Source of the DNA: Pontibacillus sp. HMF3514
Lineage (GTDB): Bacteria > Bacillota > Bacilli > Bacillales > BH030062
Assembly: GCF_009858175.1 (NCBI RefSeq)
Contig: NZ_CP047393.1
Location: forward strand, 744,001 to 808,000
Length of the DNA: 64,000 nucleotides
Reading direction: 5' to 3'
In this document: in pieces, positions 15,738 to 23,877 of the stretch
Layout of the letters: each line of letters begins with the position of its first letter
Position numbering within the stretch: position 1 is the first letter of the stretch
The notes under the pieces: generated by a model
Databases searched by the model: none
The model's input: only the letters and a program-made list of their open reading frames with translations
What the model was told of the DNA's origin: nothing
Made by a program: the position numbers and the translations under genes

Positions 15738-17183
15738 ATGTTTGATGAACGGCAAAGGTTAGAGACGTTAAAGACGATCGCGGAAACGTTAAATCAGTGC
15801 CAGCATAAAGAGGATATGCTTCAGCAAGTGCTGAAGCAGCTCATTCAAATCACGCATTTTGAAAGCGGTTGGATTTTTCTTGAGGAAGAAGATATCCATC
15901 TTGTTGCTGATGCATCACTCCCACCAGCGTTATCTCATGATGACAAGGAGCCGATGTGCGGTGAAGACTGCTATTGTATCAATAGTTATAAACAAGGCTC
16001 CCTAACAGAAGCGACAAATATTATGAGCTGTAAGCGAATTAAGAAAGAAGTTGAACTGGGAAGAGAGGACACGAACGGTATTACGCACCATGCCACTGTC
16101 CCACTCAAAACTCCTACGGAAACGTTCGGGCTTTTGAATGTTGCAGCACCTAACCGTTCGACATACGGAAAAGAAGAACTCGATCTGATTGAGGCAGTAG
16201 CGCTCCAAATGGGTACTGCACTCAAACGAATTGAACAATACGAAAAAGAAGAAATGCGCGTACGTCTTTTGGAACAGTTACATACCCTTTCTAAACGTGT
16301 ACGAGATGCAAAAAATATAGAAGAGCTTAGTTATATCACCCTTGAAGAGTTACGCAAATTACTTCCAATTGATGCAATGTCCATACATATTCAAGGATTC
16401 CATTTAGGAGATGAAAAAGTAGAGGAACATGAGCAACTTTATCATCATTATGAATTATCCGATCAACAGGATATGCTTAACATTCGTTTTCGGAGAATAT
16501 TAAAACCAATAGAATCTGATACATTAGAGTTAGCCATTGAATACGTCGATTTATCTTTTCGAGATCTCCGACTTCAGGCTCGGGAAAAAGAAATGGCGCG
16601 TTTTAACGAGCGAGCACGCCTTGCGCAGGATCTTCACGACTCAGTGAACCAGCTTCTATTTTCTGTAGTTCTAACAGCTAAAGGTGCTAAAGCGATAACG
16701 AAAGAAGATGCTCTAACCCAACAGTTGGACTCGATTCAAACCATGAGTTCAGATGCTCTAAAAGAAATGCGTACGCTTATTCAACGACTAAAACCACATG
16801 GATTAGAAGAAGGCGTGCTATCTGGTCTCAAACAACACGCAGACAAAATAGGTCTGGAAAACAACGTCTCATCAACAGGGACACATAGCATGCCATATGC
16901 TATAGAGGAAGCCTTATGGCGTATCGGGCAGGAATCCCTTCATAATGCTAAAAAACACGCGCAATGTGACAGTGTTTCCATAACGCTTCATAAACAACAA
17001 GATCATGCCATATTAATCATTGAAGATAATGGGAAAGGGTTTGATCAAAAAGCGTATGAAAACTATCCATCCTATGGGCTAAAGGGTATGTGTGAACGAG
17101 CGGAAACGCTTGGTGGCGAATGCAAAATACAAAGTGAGATCGGCAAGGGAACCACAATAAGTGTCACTATCCCATTTTCGTAA
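15738..17183 (+). CDS. yhcY: GAF-domain sensor histidine kinase with Fe-S-type cysteine motif (YhcY/AirS-like)
   Basis: 481-aa soluble sensor kinase. Residues 5-165 form a GAF domain; a second less clear sensory region follows; residues 288-350 are a HisKA_3 dimerisation domain with phospho-acceptor His300 in AQDLHDSVNQ; residues 390-481 are the HATPase domain (EDNGKGFD, YGLKGM). The GAF domain has Cys74, Cys78, Cys80 and Cys98, the CX3CXCX17C spacing I recall for the [2Fe-2S] oxygen/redox kinase AirS (YhcS) of Staphylococcus aureus. The frame is open upstream to 15621, but homology begins at the ATG at 15738. The response regulator follows after 12 bases. Confidence 0.88.
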   Translation: MFDERQRLETLKTIAETLNQCQHKEDMLQQVLKQLIQITHFESGWIFLEEEDIHLVADASLPPALSHDDKEPMCGEDCYCINSYKQGSLTEATNIMSCKRIKKEVELGREDTNGITHHATVPLKTPTETFGLLNVAAPNRSTYGKEELDLIEAVALQMGTALKRIEQYEKEEMRVRLLEQLHTLSKRVRDAKNIEELSYITLEELRKLLPIDAMSIHIQGFHLGDEKVEEHEQLYHHYELSDQQDMLNIRFRRILKPIESDTLELAIEYVDLSFRDLRLQAREKEMARFNERARLAQDLHDSVNQLLFSVVLTAKGAKAITKEDALTQQLDSIQTMSSDALKEMRTLIQRLKPHGLEEGVLSGLKQHADKIGLENNVSSTGTHSMPYAIEEALWRIGQESLHNAKKHAQCDSVSITLHKQQDHAILIIEDNGKGFDQKAYENYPSYGLKGMCERAETLGGECKIQSEIGKGTTISVTIPFS

Positions 17184-17195
17184 GGGGGAAGAAAG

Positions 17196-17840
17196 ATGGC
17201 GATAAAAATCCTGATAGCTGACGATCATCAGGTTGTGCGCAAAGGTCTTGTGTTCTTTTTTCAAACACAGACTGATATTGAGGTTGTAGCAGAGGCCTCA
17301 AACGGAAAAGAAGCTTTAGACATGATCAAAGCTAAAGAGATTGATGTTGCACTTTTTGATGTACAGATGCCCGAAATGGACGGAGTGGAAGCTGCAAAAG
17401 CTATTCGAGCTGAAAATGATCAGGTTAAGATCATGATGCTAACGAGCTTTTCCGACTATGATTCCGTCATCCCAGCGATTCAGGCTGGAGCGAATGGCTA
17501 TCAGCTGAAAGACGTGGAACCTGATGAACTAGCTGAAGCGATTCGAAGAGTAGTAAAAGGGGAAAGTACGATTACAGCAAAGGCAGCCTCTCATTTAATG
17601 ACACACGTTACTGGAGATAATGAAAAAGAAGAGAGAGCGAAAATCGACTCATTAACCAAACGAGAAAGTGATGTCCTTGAGGAGATCATGAAGGGAAAAA
17701 GCAATAAAGAAATATCGAGTAGTTTATACATCACGGAAAAGACGGTCAAAACGCACGTATCCAACATCTTGTCTAAACTTGAGGTACATGATCGTACACA
17801 GGCAGCGTTGTTTGCGGTAAAGTATTTGAAAAAAGCGTAA
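17196..17840 (+). CDS. yhcZ: NarL/FixJ-type response regulator (YhcZ-like)
   Basis: 214-aa DNA-binding regulator, cognate of the preceding kinase. The receiver domain has the acidic pair D9-D10, phospho-acceptor Asp55 in ALFDVQMPE, and the switch Thr/Lys residues; the LuxR-type helix-turn-helix is at about 150-205 (LTKRESDVLEEIMKGKSNKE, then TEKTVKTHVSNILSKL). The same length as B. subtilis YhcZ. It starts 12 bases after the kinase with a GGGGGAAGA site. If the kinase is a redox sensor, this protein would carry the transcriptional response; targets are not identifiable here. Confidence 0.92.
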   Translation: MAIKILIADDHQVVRKGLVFFFQTQTDIEVVAEASNGKEALDMIKAKEIDVALFDVQMPEMDGVEAAKAIRAENDQVKIMMLTSFSDYDSVIPAIQAGANGYQLKDVEPDELAEAIRRVVKGESTITAKAASHLMTHVTGDNEKEERAKIDSLTKRESDVLEEIMKGKSNKEISSSLYITEKTVKTHVSNILSKLEVHDRTQAALFAVKYLKKA

Positions 17841-17861
17841 TGATTTCAGTCTAAAGTCTGA

Positions 17862-17891
17862 AAAAAGTCTGATGTATATCAGGCTTTTTTT
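17862..17891 (+). terminator. Terminator of the two-component operon
   Basis: AGTCTGAT-GTAT-ATCAGGCT stem with one G-T pair, A6 before and T7 after. Confidence 0.8.
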
Positions 17892-17974
17892 GTATCATAA
17901 ATTCCTTCCATTCATCGATGTAGCAAATCACATGGTAGGGTACACTGTTTGTAGAGATCAAAGGAGGACTTACG

Positions 17975-18493
17975 TTGAATATCGTAGTTATTAATGGAAC
18001 ACCAAGAAAATATGGTAGAACACGTATAGCAGCAAAATATGTTGCAGAAAAATTAAATGCAAAATTAGTGGATTTAAGTACATTAGAACTTCCTCTTTTT
18101 AATGGGGAAAAAGAACAAAGAGATAACGCTGAAGTTCAACTTCTCGATAAAACCGCTGATAAAGCGGATGCGTTCGTGTGGTTATCTCCTGAATATCATA
18201 GCGGAATGAGCGGAGCTTTAAAAAATTGCTTAGACTTCTTAGGTGGAGATCATTTTCGTCATAAGCCTACCCTGCTTTTTTCAGTAGCAGGTGGAGGAAA
18301 AGGCGGAATTAATTCCTTAAACCAAATGAGAACGATCGGTCGTGGCCTTTATGCCAATGTTATCCCGAATCAATTAGTTCTTGATCCGCATTGTTTCATT
18401 CGCGAAGAAGATAAACTAACTGATGAGGCGAGTGAGCAAGTTGATTTTGTACTTGGCGAATTCAAGTGGTATCTTGACCGATATACAAAATAA
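17975..18493 (+). CDS. yhdA: NADPH-dependent FMN reductase / azoreductase-like (YhdA)
   Basis: 172-aa flavodoxin-fold enzyme reducing FMN or quinone/azo compounds with NADPH. The FMN phosphate loop GTPRKYGRTR (9-18) and the conserved LSPEYHSGMSGALKN block (about 70-84) are typical of the family. Start codon is TTG with AAAGGAGG at ideal distance. Gene order after yhcY-yhcZ agrees with B. subtilis yhdA. It has its own upstream gap of 130 bases following a terminator, so it is likely transcribed separately. Confidence 0.88.
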   Translation: MNIVVINGTPRKYGRTRIAAKYVAEKLNAKLVDLSTLELPLFNGEKEQRDNAEVQLLDKTADKADAFVWLSPEYHSGMSGALKNCLDFLGGDHFRHKPTLLFSVAGGGKGGINSLNQMRTIGRGLYANVIPNQLVLDPHCFIREEDKLTDEASEQVDFVLGEFKWYLDRYTK

Positions 18494-18526
18494 AAAACAA
18501 CCTCTCCTTTCCATAGAGAGGCTGTT
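18490..18526. terminator. Convergent terminator between yhdA and yhdB
   Basis: AACAACCTCTC / GAGAGGCTGTT stem with one mismatch. On the minus strand it is followed by T6AT4, so it serves mainly yhdB; the plus side has a weak T tail. Confidence 0.7.
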
Positions 18527-18540
18527 GTAATATTGAAGCT

Positions 18541-18804
18541 CTATTGTAATGTAGGTTGCCCTTCATCCATCATAGTATAAGAAGGAGTATGGAGCATAGC
18601 GTGGTCAATGTAATGCATCAAATTATGATGCATAGTCATGACTTGCTGATCATCTGAGGAATAGTGATACGCATGCAAGAATGTCTCGATTTTTTTGGAT
18701 AAGAAGTCGTCCTGTGTTCGTACCATTAAGATCAGCAAATCATCCCATTGTCCCCAAAGTGTAAAATAGAGCGCTTTATCATAATCGGCAATATAGACTG
18801 ACAT
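18541..18804 (-). CDS. yhdB: YhdB-like small protein
   Basis: 87-aa soluble, mostly helical protein: ADYDKALYFTLWGQWDDLLI, then LSKKIETFLHAYHY and several histidines near the end (MHHNLMHYIDHAMLH). It matches my recollection of the YhdB family of bacilli, function unknown, and lies beside yhdA as in B. subtilis. ATG at 18804 follows AAAGGGG at 8 bases; a GTG six codons upstream lies on that ribosome site and is rejected. Confidence 0.7.
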   Translation of the reverse strand: MSVYIADYDKALYFTLWGQWDDLLILMVRTQDDFLSKKIETFLHAYHYSSDDQQVMTMHHNLMHYIDHAMLHTPSYTMMDEGQPTLQ

Positions 18805-18975
18805 GTGATTGACCCCTTTCACGAAGGGTTATTTCTATTGTTGCCGTAATACTGATTAAGCACCCTATGACGTTTATGGTGGTCTTGCTAAAACTTGCTC
18901 AGTTTGATTTGTGTATAGTTCTTCCCAGACGAGCGAAATCTAATGATGACAACCTTACAAAGGAGAGAGTCATCA

Positions 18976-19164
18976 ATGACAAGTCGAAATGGTGCAAAAG
19001 GAAGCCAAAACCAAAGTTCACCAAAACGCACAGGAAAGCTTAAGGGCGGTAAATTGAATGAAGAATTTGGAAAAGAAATCACTTCTGGCGATCAAAATAA
19101 AGGCAAAGAGTATCGTTCCAAAAAAGGTGCGAAATCTCAGCTGAAACATCCGAATAATCACTAA
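18976..19164 (+). CDS. Small basic hydrophilic protein (62 aa), unknown
   Basis: 62-aa protein rich in Lys, Gly, Ser, Asn and Gln without a hydrophobic stretch. The segment KLKGGKLNEEFGKEI is followed by a Gly/Lys-rich tail. Composition recalls minor small acid-soluble spore proteins, but I see no family signature. AAAGGAGAG is placed 7 bases before the ATG, the frame ends just before a good terminator, and both support a real gene. The longer frame from 18943 includes the ribosome site and is rejected. Confidence 0.6.
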   Translation: MTSRNGAKGSQNQSSPKRTGKLKGGKLNEEFGKEITSGDQNKGKEYRSKKGAKSQLKHPNNH

Positions 19165-19172
19165 GAACTAAC

Positions 19173-19204
19173 AAAAGCTGCGCATATATTGTGTAGCTTT
19201 TTTT
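19173..19204 (+). terminator. Terminator after small basic protein gene
   Basis: AAGCTGCGCA-TATAT-TGTGTAGCTT stem with G-T pairs and T7 tail. Confidence 0.8.
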
Positions 19205-19210
19205 CGTGTT

Positions 19211-19534
19211 TTAGGAAATTATAAAATTTGTGGTTTGTGTATGTAATGAGAGCGAGGCCAAGTCCAGCTCTAGCGACCAGCAACGAAGGGACTTCCCTCG
19301 CCTCCGTACGATAAGTCAACATCAATTCGTTCAACTTATCGTTTTTCCTTTACACGTTTGGGACATGAAATTTTAACAAGGAAGAAAGTCGACGTAGTTA
19401 AAATTTCTAGGTGAAAGTACCACGGCAACTAAGCTTCTGTCCGCGCCTGTCGGCTTGCAAATCAGCAAGTTTGGTTAATCGTACTACGAGCTCAGTCCAG
19501 TCCCTTCGTTGCTAAGCGGGCGCTTACGCTTTTG
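19211..19534 (+). repeat. Dispersed palindromic intergenic repeat, copy A (long form)
   Basis: Starts TTAGGAAATTATAAAAT and ends GGGCGCTTACGCTTTTG. It contains a perfect 15-bp inverted pair AGCAACGAAGGGACT (19279-19293) and AGTCCCTTCGTTGCT (19499-19513). Copy B at 49.4-49.6 kb is the same element in the other orientation with a shorter centre, and copy C at 51.7 kb is internally deleted. No open frame or transposase lies inside, so it is a non-autonomous repeat. The element fills most of the 670-base gap before the sporulation lipoprotein. Confidence 0.85.
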
Positions 19535-19585
19535 TAATGTTTTCATGAATCAAACTTCGGGAATATTTACTGTAAATGTAAATTT

Positions 19586-19750
19586 ATGAAAGGTTGGTCA
19601 TTTATCAAACGAAATGCGTTTACCATTATGTTAATCATTTTGGTCGTAGTTGGACTTATTGTTTTTTATAATGAGCTTAAAAATGATGAAGAACAGCCTG
19701 AAATATCTGGAGTTAGTCTATTTACTCCTATATCCGAAAAAAGGCAGTAG
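19586..19750 (+). CDS. Possible 54-aa single-pass membrane protein
   Basis: The frame encodes MKGWSFIKRNAFTIMLIILV and one membrane helix (residues 12-28) with basic residues on the N-side, then an acidic tail ending SEKRQ. Topology is that of a real small membrane protein, but no ribosome site precedes the ATG and I recognise no family. It lies in the gap just after the repeat element and may be a chance frame. Confidence 0.35.
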   Translation: MKGWSFIKRNAFTIMLIILVVVGLIVFYNELKNDEEQPEISGVSLFTPISEKRQ

Positions 19751-19757
19751 TCCAAAC

Positions 19758-19829
19758 TCCTCCTTGAAGAATAAAGAGATGATGTTCTTCTCATAATAAG
19801 AACACATCACAATATTTCTTCAAGGAGGA
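19758..19829 (+). promoter_or_regulatory. Long-range hairpin covering the ribosome site of the YhcN-type lipoprotein gene
   Basis: TCCTCCTTGAAGAA (19758-19771) is a perfect 14-bp complement of TTCTTCAAGGAGGA (19816-19829), which contains the Shine-Dalgarno sequence of the gene starting at 19838. A smaller hairpin (GATGTTCTT / AAGAACACATC) lies in the loop. In an mRNA carrying both arms the ribosome site would be paired. Confidence 0.65.
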
Positions 19830-19837
19830 AACACATC

Positions 19838-20413
19838 ATGAAGGTGAAAGTATTAGGAATGACGTTACTGTCTGCAACGGTGTTATTTGGTTGCCAGGCA
19901 GGAGACGATCAAGAAGCAAGAATGGGTAAGAAAGGGAATGACTACGAAGATAGTGCGTACAACACGCAATATTCCCCTAACGAAGACGGGTTCAATAACA
20001 TCGATTATGACAATGGTCCTTATAATGGAAACCGTGATGGTCAGGACTATGACAAGATGAACAATGATAACAATAATCGTTACGATGTTGCTCGTAAAGC
20101 TGCAAAGAACATCTCAAGTCAGGTAAGTGAAGTTGATCGTTCTTACGTTCTTACAACAGAAAACAATGCATATGTAGCCGTTGTAAAAGAAGATAACAAT
20201 ACACGTGAAATCAACGATAGCTTAAAAAGTAAAATTGCTGATATCGTAAAGAACACAGATCCTGATATCGATAACGTATATGTTTCAGCAAATCCAGATT
20301 TCTTTAAAATGACTGGTGACTATGCAGACGATGTAAGAAATGGTGACCCCGTTCGTGGGTTTTTTCAAGAGTTTGGTCAGATGATCGACCGTCTATTCCC
20401 AGAAGCTGAGTAA
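19838..20413 (+). CDS. YhcN/YlaJ-type sporulation lipoprotein
   Basis: 191-aa lipoprotein: signal peptide with lipobox LFGC (Cys19), an Asp/Asn/Tyr-rich spacer (30-85), and a C-terminal domain from about residue 87 (ARKAAKNISSQVSEVDRSYV then NAYVAVV and DPDIDNVYVSANPDFF) characteristic of the YhcN/YlaJ family. B. subtilis members are made in the forespore and found in the inner spore membrane, where they affect outgrowth. A strong AAGGAGGA site is present but lies in an inverted repeat. It is followed by its own terminator. Confidence 0.85.
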   Translation: MKVKVLGMTLLSATVLFGCQAGDDQEARMGKKGNDYEDSAYNTQYSPNEDGFNNIDYDNGPYNGNRDGQDYDKMNNDNNNRYDVARKAAKNISSQVSEVDRSYVLTTENNAYVAVVKEDNNTREINDSLKSKIADIVKNTDPDIDNVYVSANPDFFKMTGDYADDVRNGDPVRGFFQEFGQMIDRLFPEAE

Positions 20414-20417
20414 TATA

Positions 20418-20457
20418 GGTGAGCGCTCGTTACGACGAGTGCTCATTTTTATTTTTT
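20418..20457 (+). terminator. Terminator of the sporulation lipoprotein gene
   Basis: GAGCGCTCGT-TACG-ACGAGTGCTC stem (one G-T pair) followed by T5AT6. Confidence 0.8.
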
Positions 20458-20461
20458 AGAA

Positions 20462-20610
20462 GTAAAAGCTCATATCTGTGAATGGGCGATCAAAAATATA
20501 GACGAGCGCTCATATTTTTGGCAGATCAATCAAAAATCCTGGTCATTCGCTCACATCCAGTGTTCCCCGCCCCATAAAAATTTGTAATCGCTCATATTCA
20601 CAAAATATTA
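20462..20610. repeat. Degenerate 20-21 bp periodic intergenic repeat
   Basis: Read on the minus strand, blocks beginning GAGCG, GGGGCG, GAGCG, GATTGA, GAGCG and GATCG recur every 20 or 21 bases with T-rich ends. The blocks are too divergent for a classical tandem repeat but the period is regular. The array fills the gap between two convergent genes. Confidence 0.6.
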
Positions 20611-20635
20611 CTCATAAGAAAAAACGAGAGCCTCA

Positions 20636-21325
20636 TTACCCCTCGCTTTCTTCCGTATTTGTAGGATAAGACACAATCTCAAGTTCATTATCTCCATCCA
20701 AAATGTAAGCAAAAAAGATATTCGATGTATTGCTAAAACCTTGAGAAGCCAGCTGTTGGTTCAACCAATCCTCATTTCGATTAATCAGCTTTAAATTACG
20801 CTTCTGTATTTTACCTTCTACAATCATGGTTAAAGGAATCCCTTCATATTGCGGCTCCATGCCTATATGGCTAGGTGTAAGTGGAGCATATTCTCGTTTT
20901 GGGACAATACTGACATCACCGTTCGGTTCCAAAAAAGCATACTCGATATCTTTGACACGAGGGTACCCTGATGTCCGTAAGACGGATAACAATTCGGTTA
21001 GAGAAAAATGACTGCGTTTTAAGTTCGCAGGAAGGATCTCTCCGTGACGAACAAGCACAGTCGGTTGTCCAATGATCCAATGTTTGACTCCATCGACTAA
21101 ACTTAATCTAGACATCAAATAGTGGGTTAGTCCAATCGCAATGATCCCGATAAACGATTGGAAGTATGTATCAATTTGAATCGGCTGAAATGCTACATAT
21201 GCCAAAAAGAAAAGAGCTGCAAAATCATGGGGCGTAAGTTGTGCCAAAGCAGATTTCCCAAGCATCCGCACAACAAATATATAGATAACAAATATGATGA
21301 CTAAAGGAGGCAAAAAACTAAACAT
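20636..21325 (-). CDS. DUF421 family membrane protein (YetF-like), first copy
   Basis: 229-aa protein with three N-terminal membrane helices (about 4-22, 33-50, 56-75) and a cytoplasmic DUF421 domain with the family blocks GQPTVLVRHGEILPANLKR, DIEYAFLEPNGDVSI and REYAPLTP. Related B. subtilis proteins (YetF and relatives) include spore-membrane 5TM-2Duf/2Duf components that affect germination and spore resistance, but this copy cannot be assigned to that role. GGCGGGTG precedes the ATG. A second DUF421 protein occurs at 33.5 kb. Confidence 0.85.
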   Translation of the reverse strand: MFSFLPPLVIIFVIYIFVVRMLGKSALAQLTPHDFAALFFLAYVAFQPIQIDTYFQSFIGIIAIGLTHYLMSRLSLVDGVKHWIIGQPTVLVRHGEILPANLKRSHFSLTELLSVLRTSGYPRVKDIEYAFLEPNGDVSIVPKREYAPLTPSHIGMEPQYEGIPLTMIVEGKIQKRNLKLINRNEDWLNQQLASQGFSNTSNIFFAYILDGDNELEIVSYPTNTEESEG

Positions 21326-21478
21326 AGGACACCCGCCTTATTTATCGGATTTCCTCCTCTAGTGTTTGTGGATCATAGGGGATTATGTACAAAAGTCGAG
21401 AAAGTGACAATATGGTGAACTGAATACGTTGTCAGGAAGAAATTGCTATACTATAAGAAAGGAAGGGGATGGTGTTTT

Positions 21479-21679
21479 ATGAAGGTTCAATGCATGACAT
21501 GTAAAAAACATAGCGAAATCGATTCGAAGCATCCACAGTATCAAAAGTTAAAACGTGGAGAATCAAAGTTCTTTGTCTGTTCTTCCTGTAATCAAAATAT
21601 CCAAGGTCAAGCCAGCGCAGACACAAACATCAATGTGAATGACTTGGATCAACATGATGCCATTCTTCGTGGAAAATAG
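21479..21679 (+). CDS. Small zinc-ribbon protein (YlaI/DUF2197-like)
   Basis: 66-aa protein with two CXXC knuckles, CMTCKK (5-10) and CSSCNQ (about 36-41), which should bind one zinc ion. The arrangement recalls the DUF2197 family of bacilli, whose function is unknown; the C-terminal acidic tail is not conserved as far as I can tell. AAAGGAAGGGG precedes the ATG; the longer frame from 21443 is rejected since the ribosome site falls inside it. It is monocistronic with a good terminator. Confidence 0.65.
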   Translation: MKVQCMTCKKHSEIDSKHPQYQKLKRGESKFFVCSSCNQNIQGQASADTNINVNDLDQHDAILRGK

Positions 21680-21688
21680 AACGAATCC

Positions 21689-21720
21689 AAAACACGCTTA
21701 CATGAGCGTGTTTTTCTTTT
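21689..21720 (+). terminator. Terminator of zinc-ribbon gene
   Basis: AACACGCT-TACATG-AGCGTGTT stem flanked by A and T runs. Confidence 0.85.
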
Positions 21721-21772
21721 TGGATAAACACCTCATATTGTCAGAAACTATAACTAAAAAGGATGGTTCACA

Positions 21773-22105
21773 ATGAAAATATTCTTAAGTATCATCATCA
21801 CATTATCCATCATCTCTTTGCCGCAAGAAAATTTATTCTCTAAGGAACAACGTCAATATGAAGAGACACCATCTTACGCTAAGTGGGGGCGTCTTGCCAT
21901 GAGTAAAACCAAAGAAAAATATCCTGAGGCTGATATCATCGATTATCTTCATAGAGGAAGAGAGGTGAAAGAAACCTACTCAGTAGAGAAGTTCAAATTG
22001 TGGTTACGAAAAGAGGATCGTGAATTTGGCGTGTTTATTGATTTGAAGTTTGATACAGAGACAGAAAAGTTAATTGACATTACATTTACCGAAACATCAA
22101 AATAA
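21773..22105 (+). CDS. Secreted DUF3889 family protein (YqzG-like)
   Basis: 110-aa protein with an N-terminal signal peptide (residues 1-23) and the DUF3889 core: PSYAKWGRLAM (33-43), KEKYPEADIIDYLHRGRE, and KLWLRKEDREFGVFIDL. Members are exported single-domain proteins of bacilli with unknown function. AAAGGATGG is the likely ribosome site. It is transcribed alone and is followed by a sigma-E-like promoter for spoVR. Confidence 0.8.
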   Translation: MKIFLSIIITLSIISLPQENLFSKEQRQYEETPSYAKWGRLAMSKTKEKYPEADIIDYLHRGREVKETYSVEKFKLWLRKEDREFGVFIDLKFDTETEKLIDITFTETSK

Positions 22106-22135
22106 TTTTAGAATACAAATAGCACAAATCAAAAG

Positions 22136-22164
22136 TTCATTCCCACGCATCTCCCTCATACACT
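22136..22164 (+). promoter_or_regulatory. Sigma-E-type promoter of spoVR
   Basis: TTCATTC (-35 region), 14-base spacer, then CATACACT, which fits the mother-cell sigma-E -10 consensus. It is 30 bases before the spoVR start, and B. subtilis spoVR is a sigma-E gene. Confidence 0.65.
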
Positions 22165-22196
22165 ACTTATAAGACACGTATGAAGGGGAGATGAGC

Positions 22197-23618
22197 GTGA
22201 ACCAAACAGAACATAAAGCGTTGCAACGTTCGATTGAGGAAATTACCGAAATCGCCGAAGGGTTTGGCCTTGATTTTTATTCGATGCGTTACGAAATATG
22301 TCCCGCTGACATCATATACACGTTCGGAGCTTATGGGATGCCGACACGATTCTCACATTGGAGCTTTGGGAAGCAATATCACAAAATGAAGCTGCATTAT
22401 GACCTTGGGCTCAGTAAAATATACGAGCTCGTCGTAAACTCTGACCCATGTTATGCGTTCCTTTTGAACAACAATAGCCTGATCCAAAACAAATTAATCG
22501 TCGCACATGTACTCGCACACTGTGATTTCTTTAAGAATAACGTGCGCTTCCAAAATACCAACCGAGATATGGTTGAAAAAATGTCAGCAACGGCAGAGCG
22601 TATCGCCCACTATGAAAAAATTCATGGACGTAAAACGGTAGAAGAGTTCATTGATGCTGTGCTTGCCATTCAGGAACATATCGATCCTTCGTTACTACGA
22701 CCAAAACTAGCCTGGACTTGGGATGACGTTGAAGAAGAGGAAGAACTCGAAGGCCCACGTCCGACACCATATGATGATATTTGGAAAATTGATGAGGAGA
22801 AGAAACAACCTCAAAAGAAAAAGAAGAAAAAGAAATTCCCACCACGACCTGAAAAGGATCTACTCTTATTCATTGAAGAATATAGCCGTGAATTAGAGGA
22901 TTGGCAGCGCGACATCCTCACCATGATGCGAGAAGAAATGCTGTATTTCTGGCCGCAGCTGGAGACGAAGATCATGAACGAAGGCTGGGCTTCCTATTGG
23001 CATGCAAGGATCTTGCGTGAGATGAACTTAACAAGTGACGAGTCCATTGAATTTGCTAAGCTCAACGCTGGGGTTGTTCAACCTTCTAGAACGCAGATCA
23101 ATCCTTACTATTTAGGCCTGAAGATCTTTGAAGATATCGAGGAGCGATACAATAACCCAACAGAAGAAATGAAAAAGCTAGGGGTTAAGCCTGGATCGGG
23201 TCGTGAGAAGATGTTTGAAGTACGTGAAATTGAGTCAGACATTTCATTTATCCGAAATTATTTAACAAAAGAATTATGTCACAAGGAAGATCTATACCTA
23301 TTTCAAAAGCAAGGTCGTGACTACAAGATTACCGATAAAGATTATGAAGAAGTTCGGAATCAACTCGTTACCATGCGTGTGAATGGTGGTTTTCCATATC
23401 TAACTGTACAGGATGGGGACTACTTGAAAAATGGTGAGCTATACTTGAAACATCATTTCGAAGGTGTGGAGCTTGACTTAGGTTATCTTGAAAAAGTAAT
23501 GCCATACATTTATCAACTCTGGGGACGCCCCGTGCATATGGATACGATGGTGGAGGAGCGACATGTATTATTCACGTATGAAGGGAAGAAAGTGAACAGG
23601 AAGTTTATAAAGGAATAG
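22197..23618 (+). CDS. spoVR: SpoVR family protein, cortex formation
   Basis: 473-aa cytoplasmic protein required for normal spore cortex in B. subtilis. Family blocks are visible throughout: [17 protein letters not shown] near the start, a HCDFFKNN segment, a central lysine-rich linker (about 200-220), [18 protein letters not shown], and a C-terminal domain ending in GKKVNRKFI. An ATG at 22191 touches the AAGGGGAG ribosome site; GTG at 22197 has a 6-base spacing and is preferred. A sigma-E-like promoter lies directly upstream, consistent with mother-cell expression. Confidence 0.93.
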   Translation: MNQTEHKALQRSIEEITEIAEGFGLDFYSMRYEICPADIIYTFGAYGMPTRFSHWSFGKQYHKMKLHYDLGLSKIYELVVNSDPCYAFLLNNNSLIQNKLIVAHVLAHCDFFKNNVRFQNTNRDMVEKMSATAERIAHYEKIHGRKTVEEFIDAVLAIQEHIDPSLLRPKLAWTWDDVEEEEELEGPRPTPYDDIWKIDEEKKQPQKKKKKKKFPPRPEKDLLLFIEEYSRELEDWQRDILTMMREEMLYFWPQLETKIMNEGWASYWHARILREMNLTSDESIEFAKLNAGVVQPSRTQINPYYLGLKIFEDIEERYNNPTEEMKKLGVKPGSGREKMFEVREIESDISFIRNYLTKELCHKEDLYLFQKQGRDYKITDKDYEEVRNQLVTMRVNGGFPYLTVQDGDYLKNGELYLKHHFEGVELDLGYLEKVMPYIYQLWGRPVHMDTMVEERHVLFTYEGKKVNRKFIKE

Positions 23619-23651
23619 AAAAAAGCAGGCGACGTACCTGCTTTTTTCTTT
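23617..23651 (+). terminator. Terminator of spoVR
   Basis: A6-GCAGG-CGACGTA-CCTGC-T6 hairpin immediately after the stop codon. Confidence 0.9.
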
Positions 23652-23877
23652 TGGAGTTTATGGAGAGGGCTATTCTTCTAAATAACTTTGAAGAACATCT
23701 GCTAAAATCTTCGCTGCTCTCCTTTCCTCTTCAAGTGTATTATCAACCCCACCTATAAAATGGAGACTATGAATCTGACAAAATAGTGAACAAGAAGAAA
23801 TGTTGTTTCAACAATAGACTTAGTGGAATGAGTGAAAATGGGAAAATCTATTCTACTTAATCTAAGGAGGAAGAACA

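Noticed and set aside
19586-19750. 54-aa membrane peptide as a second type I toxin
   Set aside because: It lacks the paired hairpins and antisense features seen at the 42.3-kb locus and has no ribosome site; kept only as a low-confidence small gene.
23670-23807. Minus-strand fragment with protein-like ending (FIGGVDNTLEEERRAAKILA)
   Set aside because: It reads like the end of a real protein, but there is no start codon or ribosome site and upstream is closed by a stop. At most a gene remnant; too short to call.
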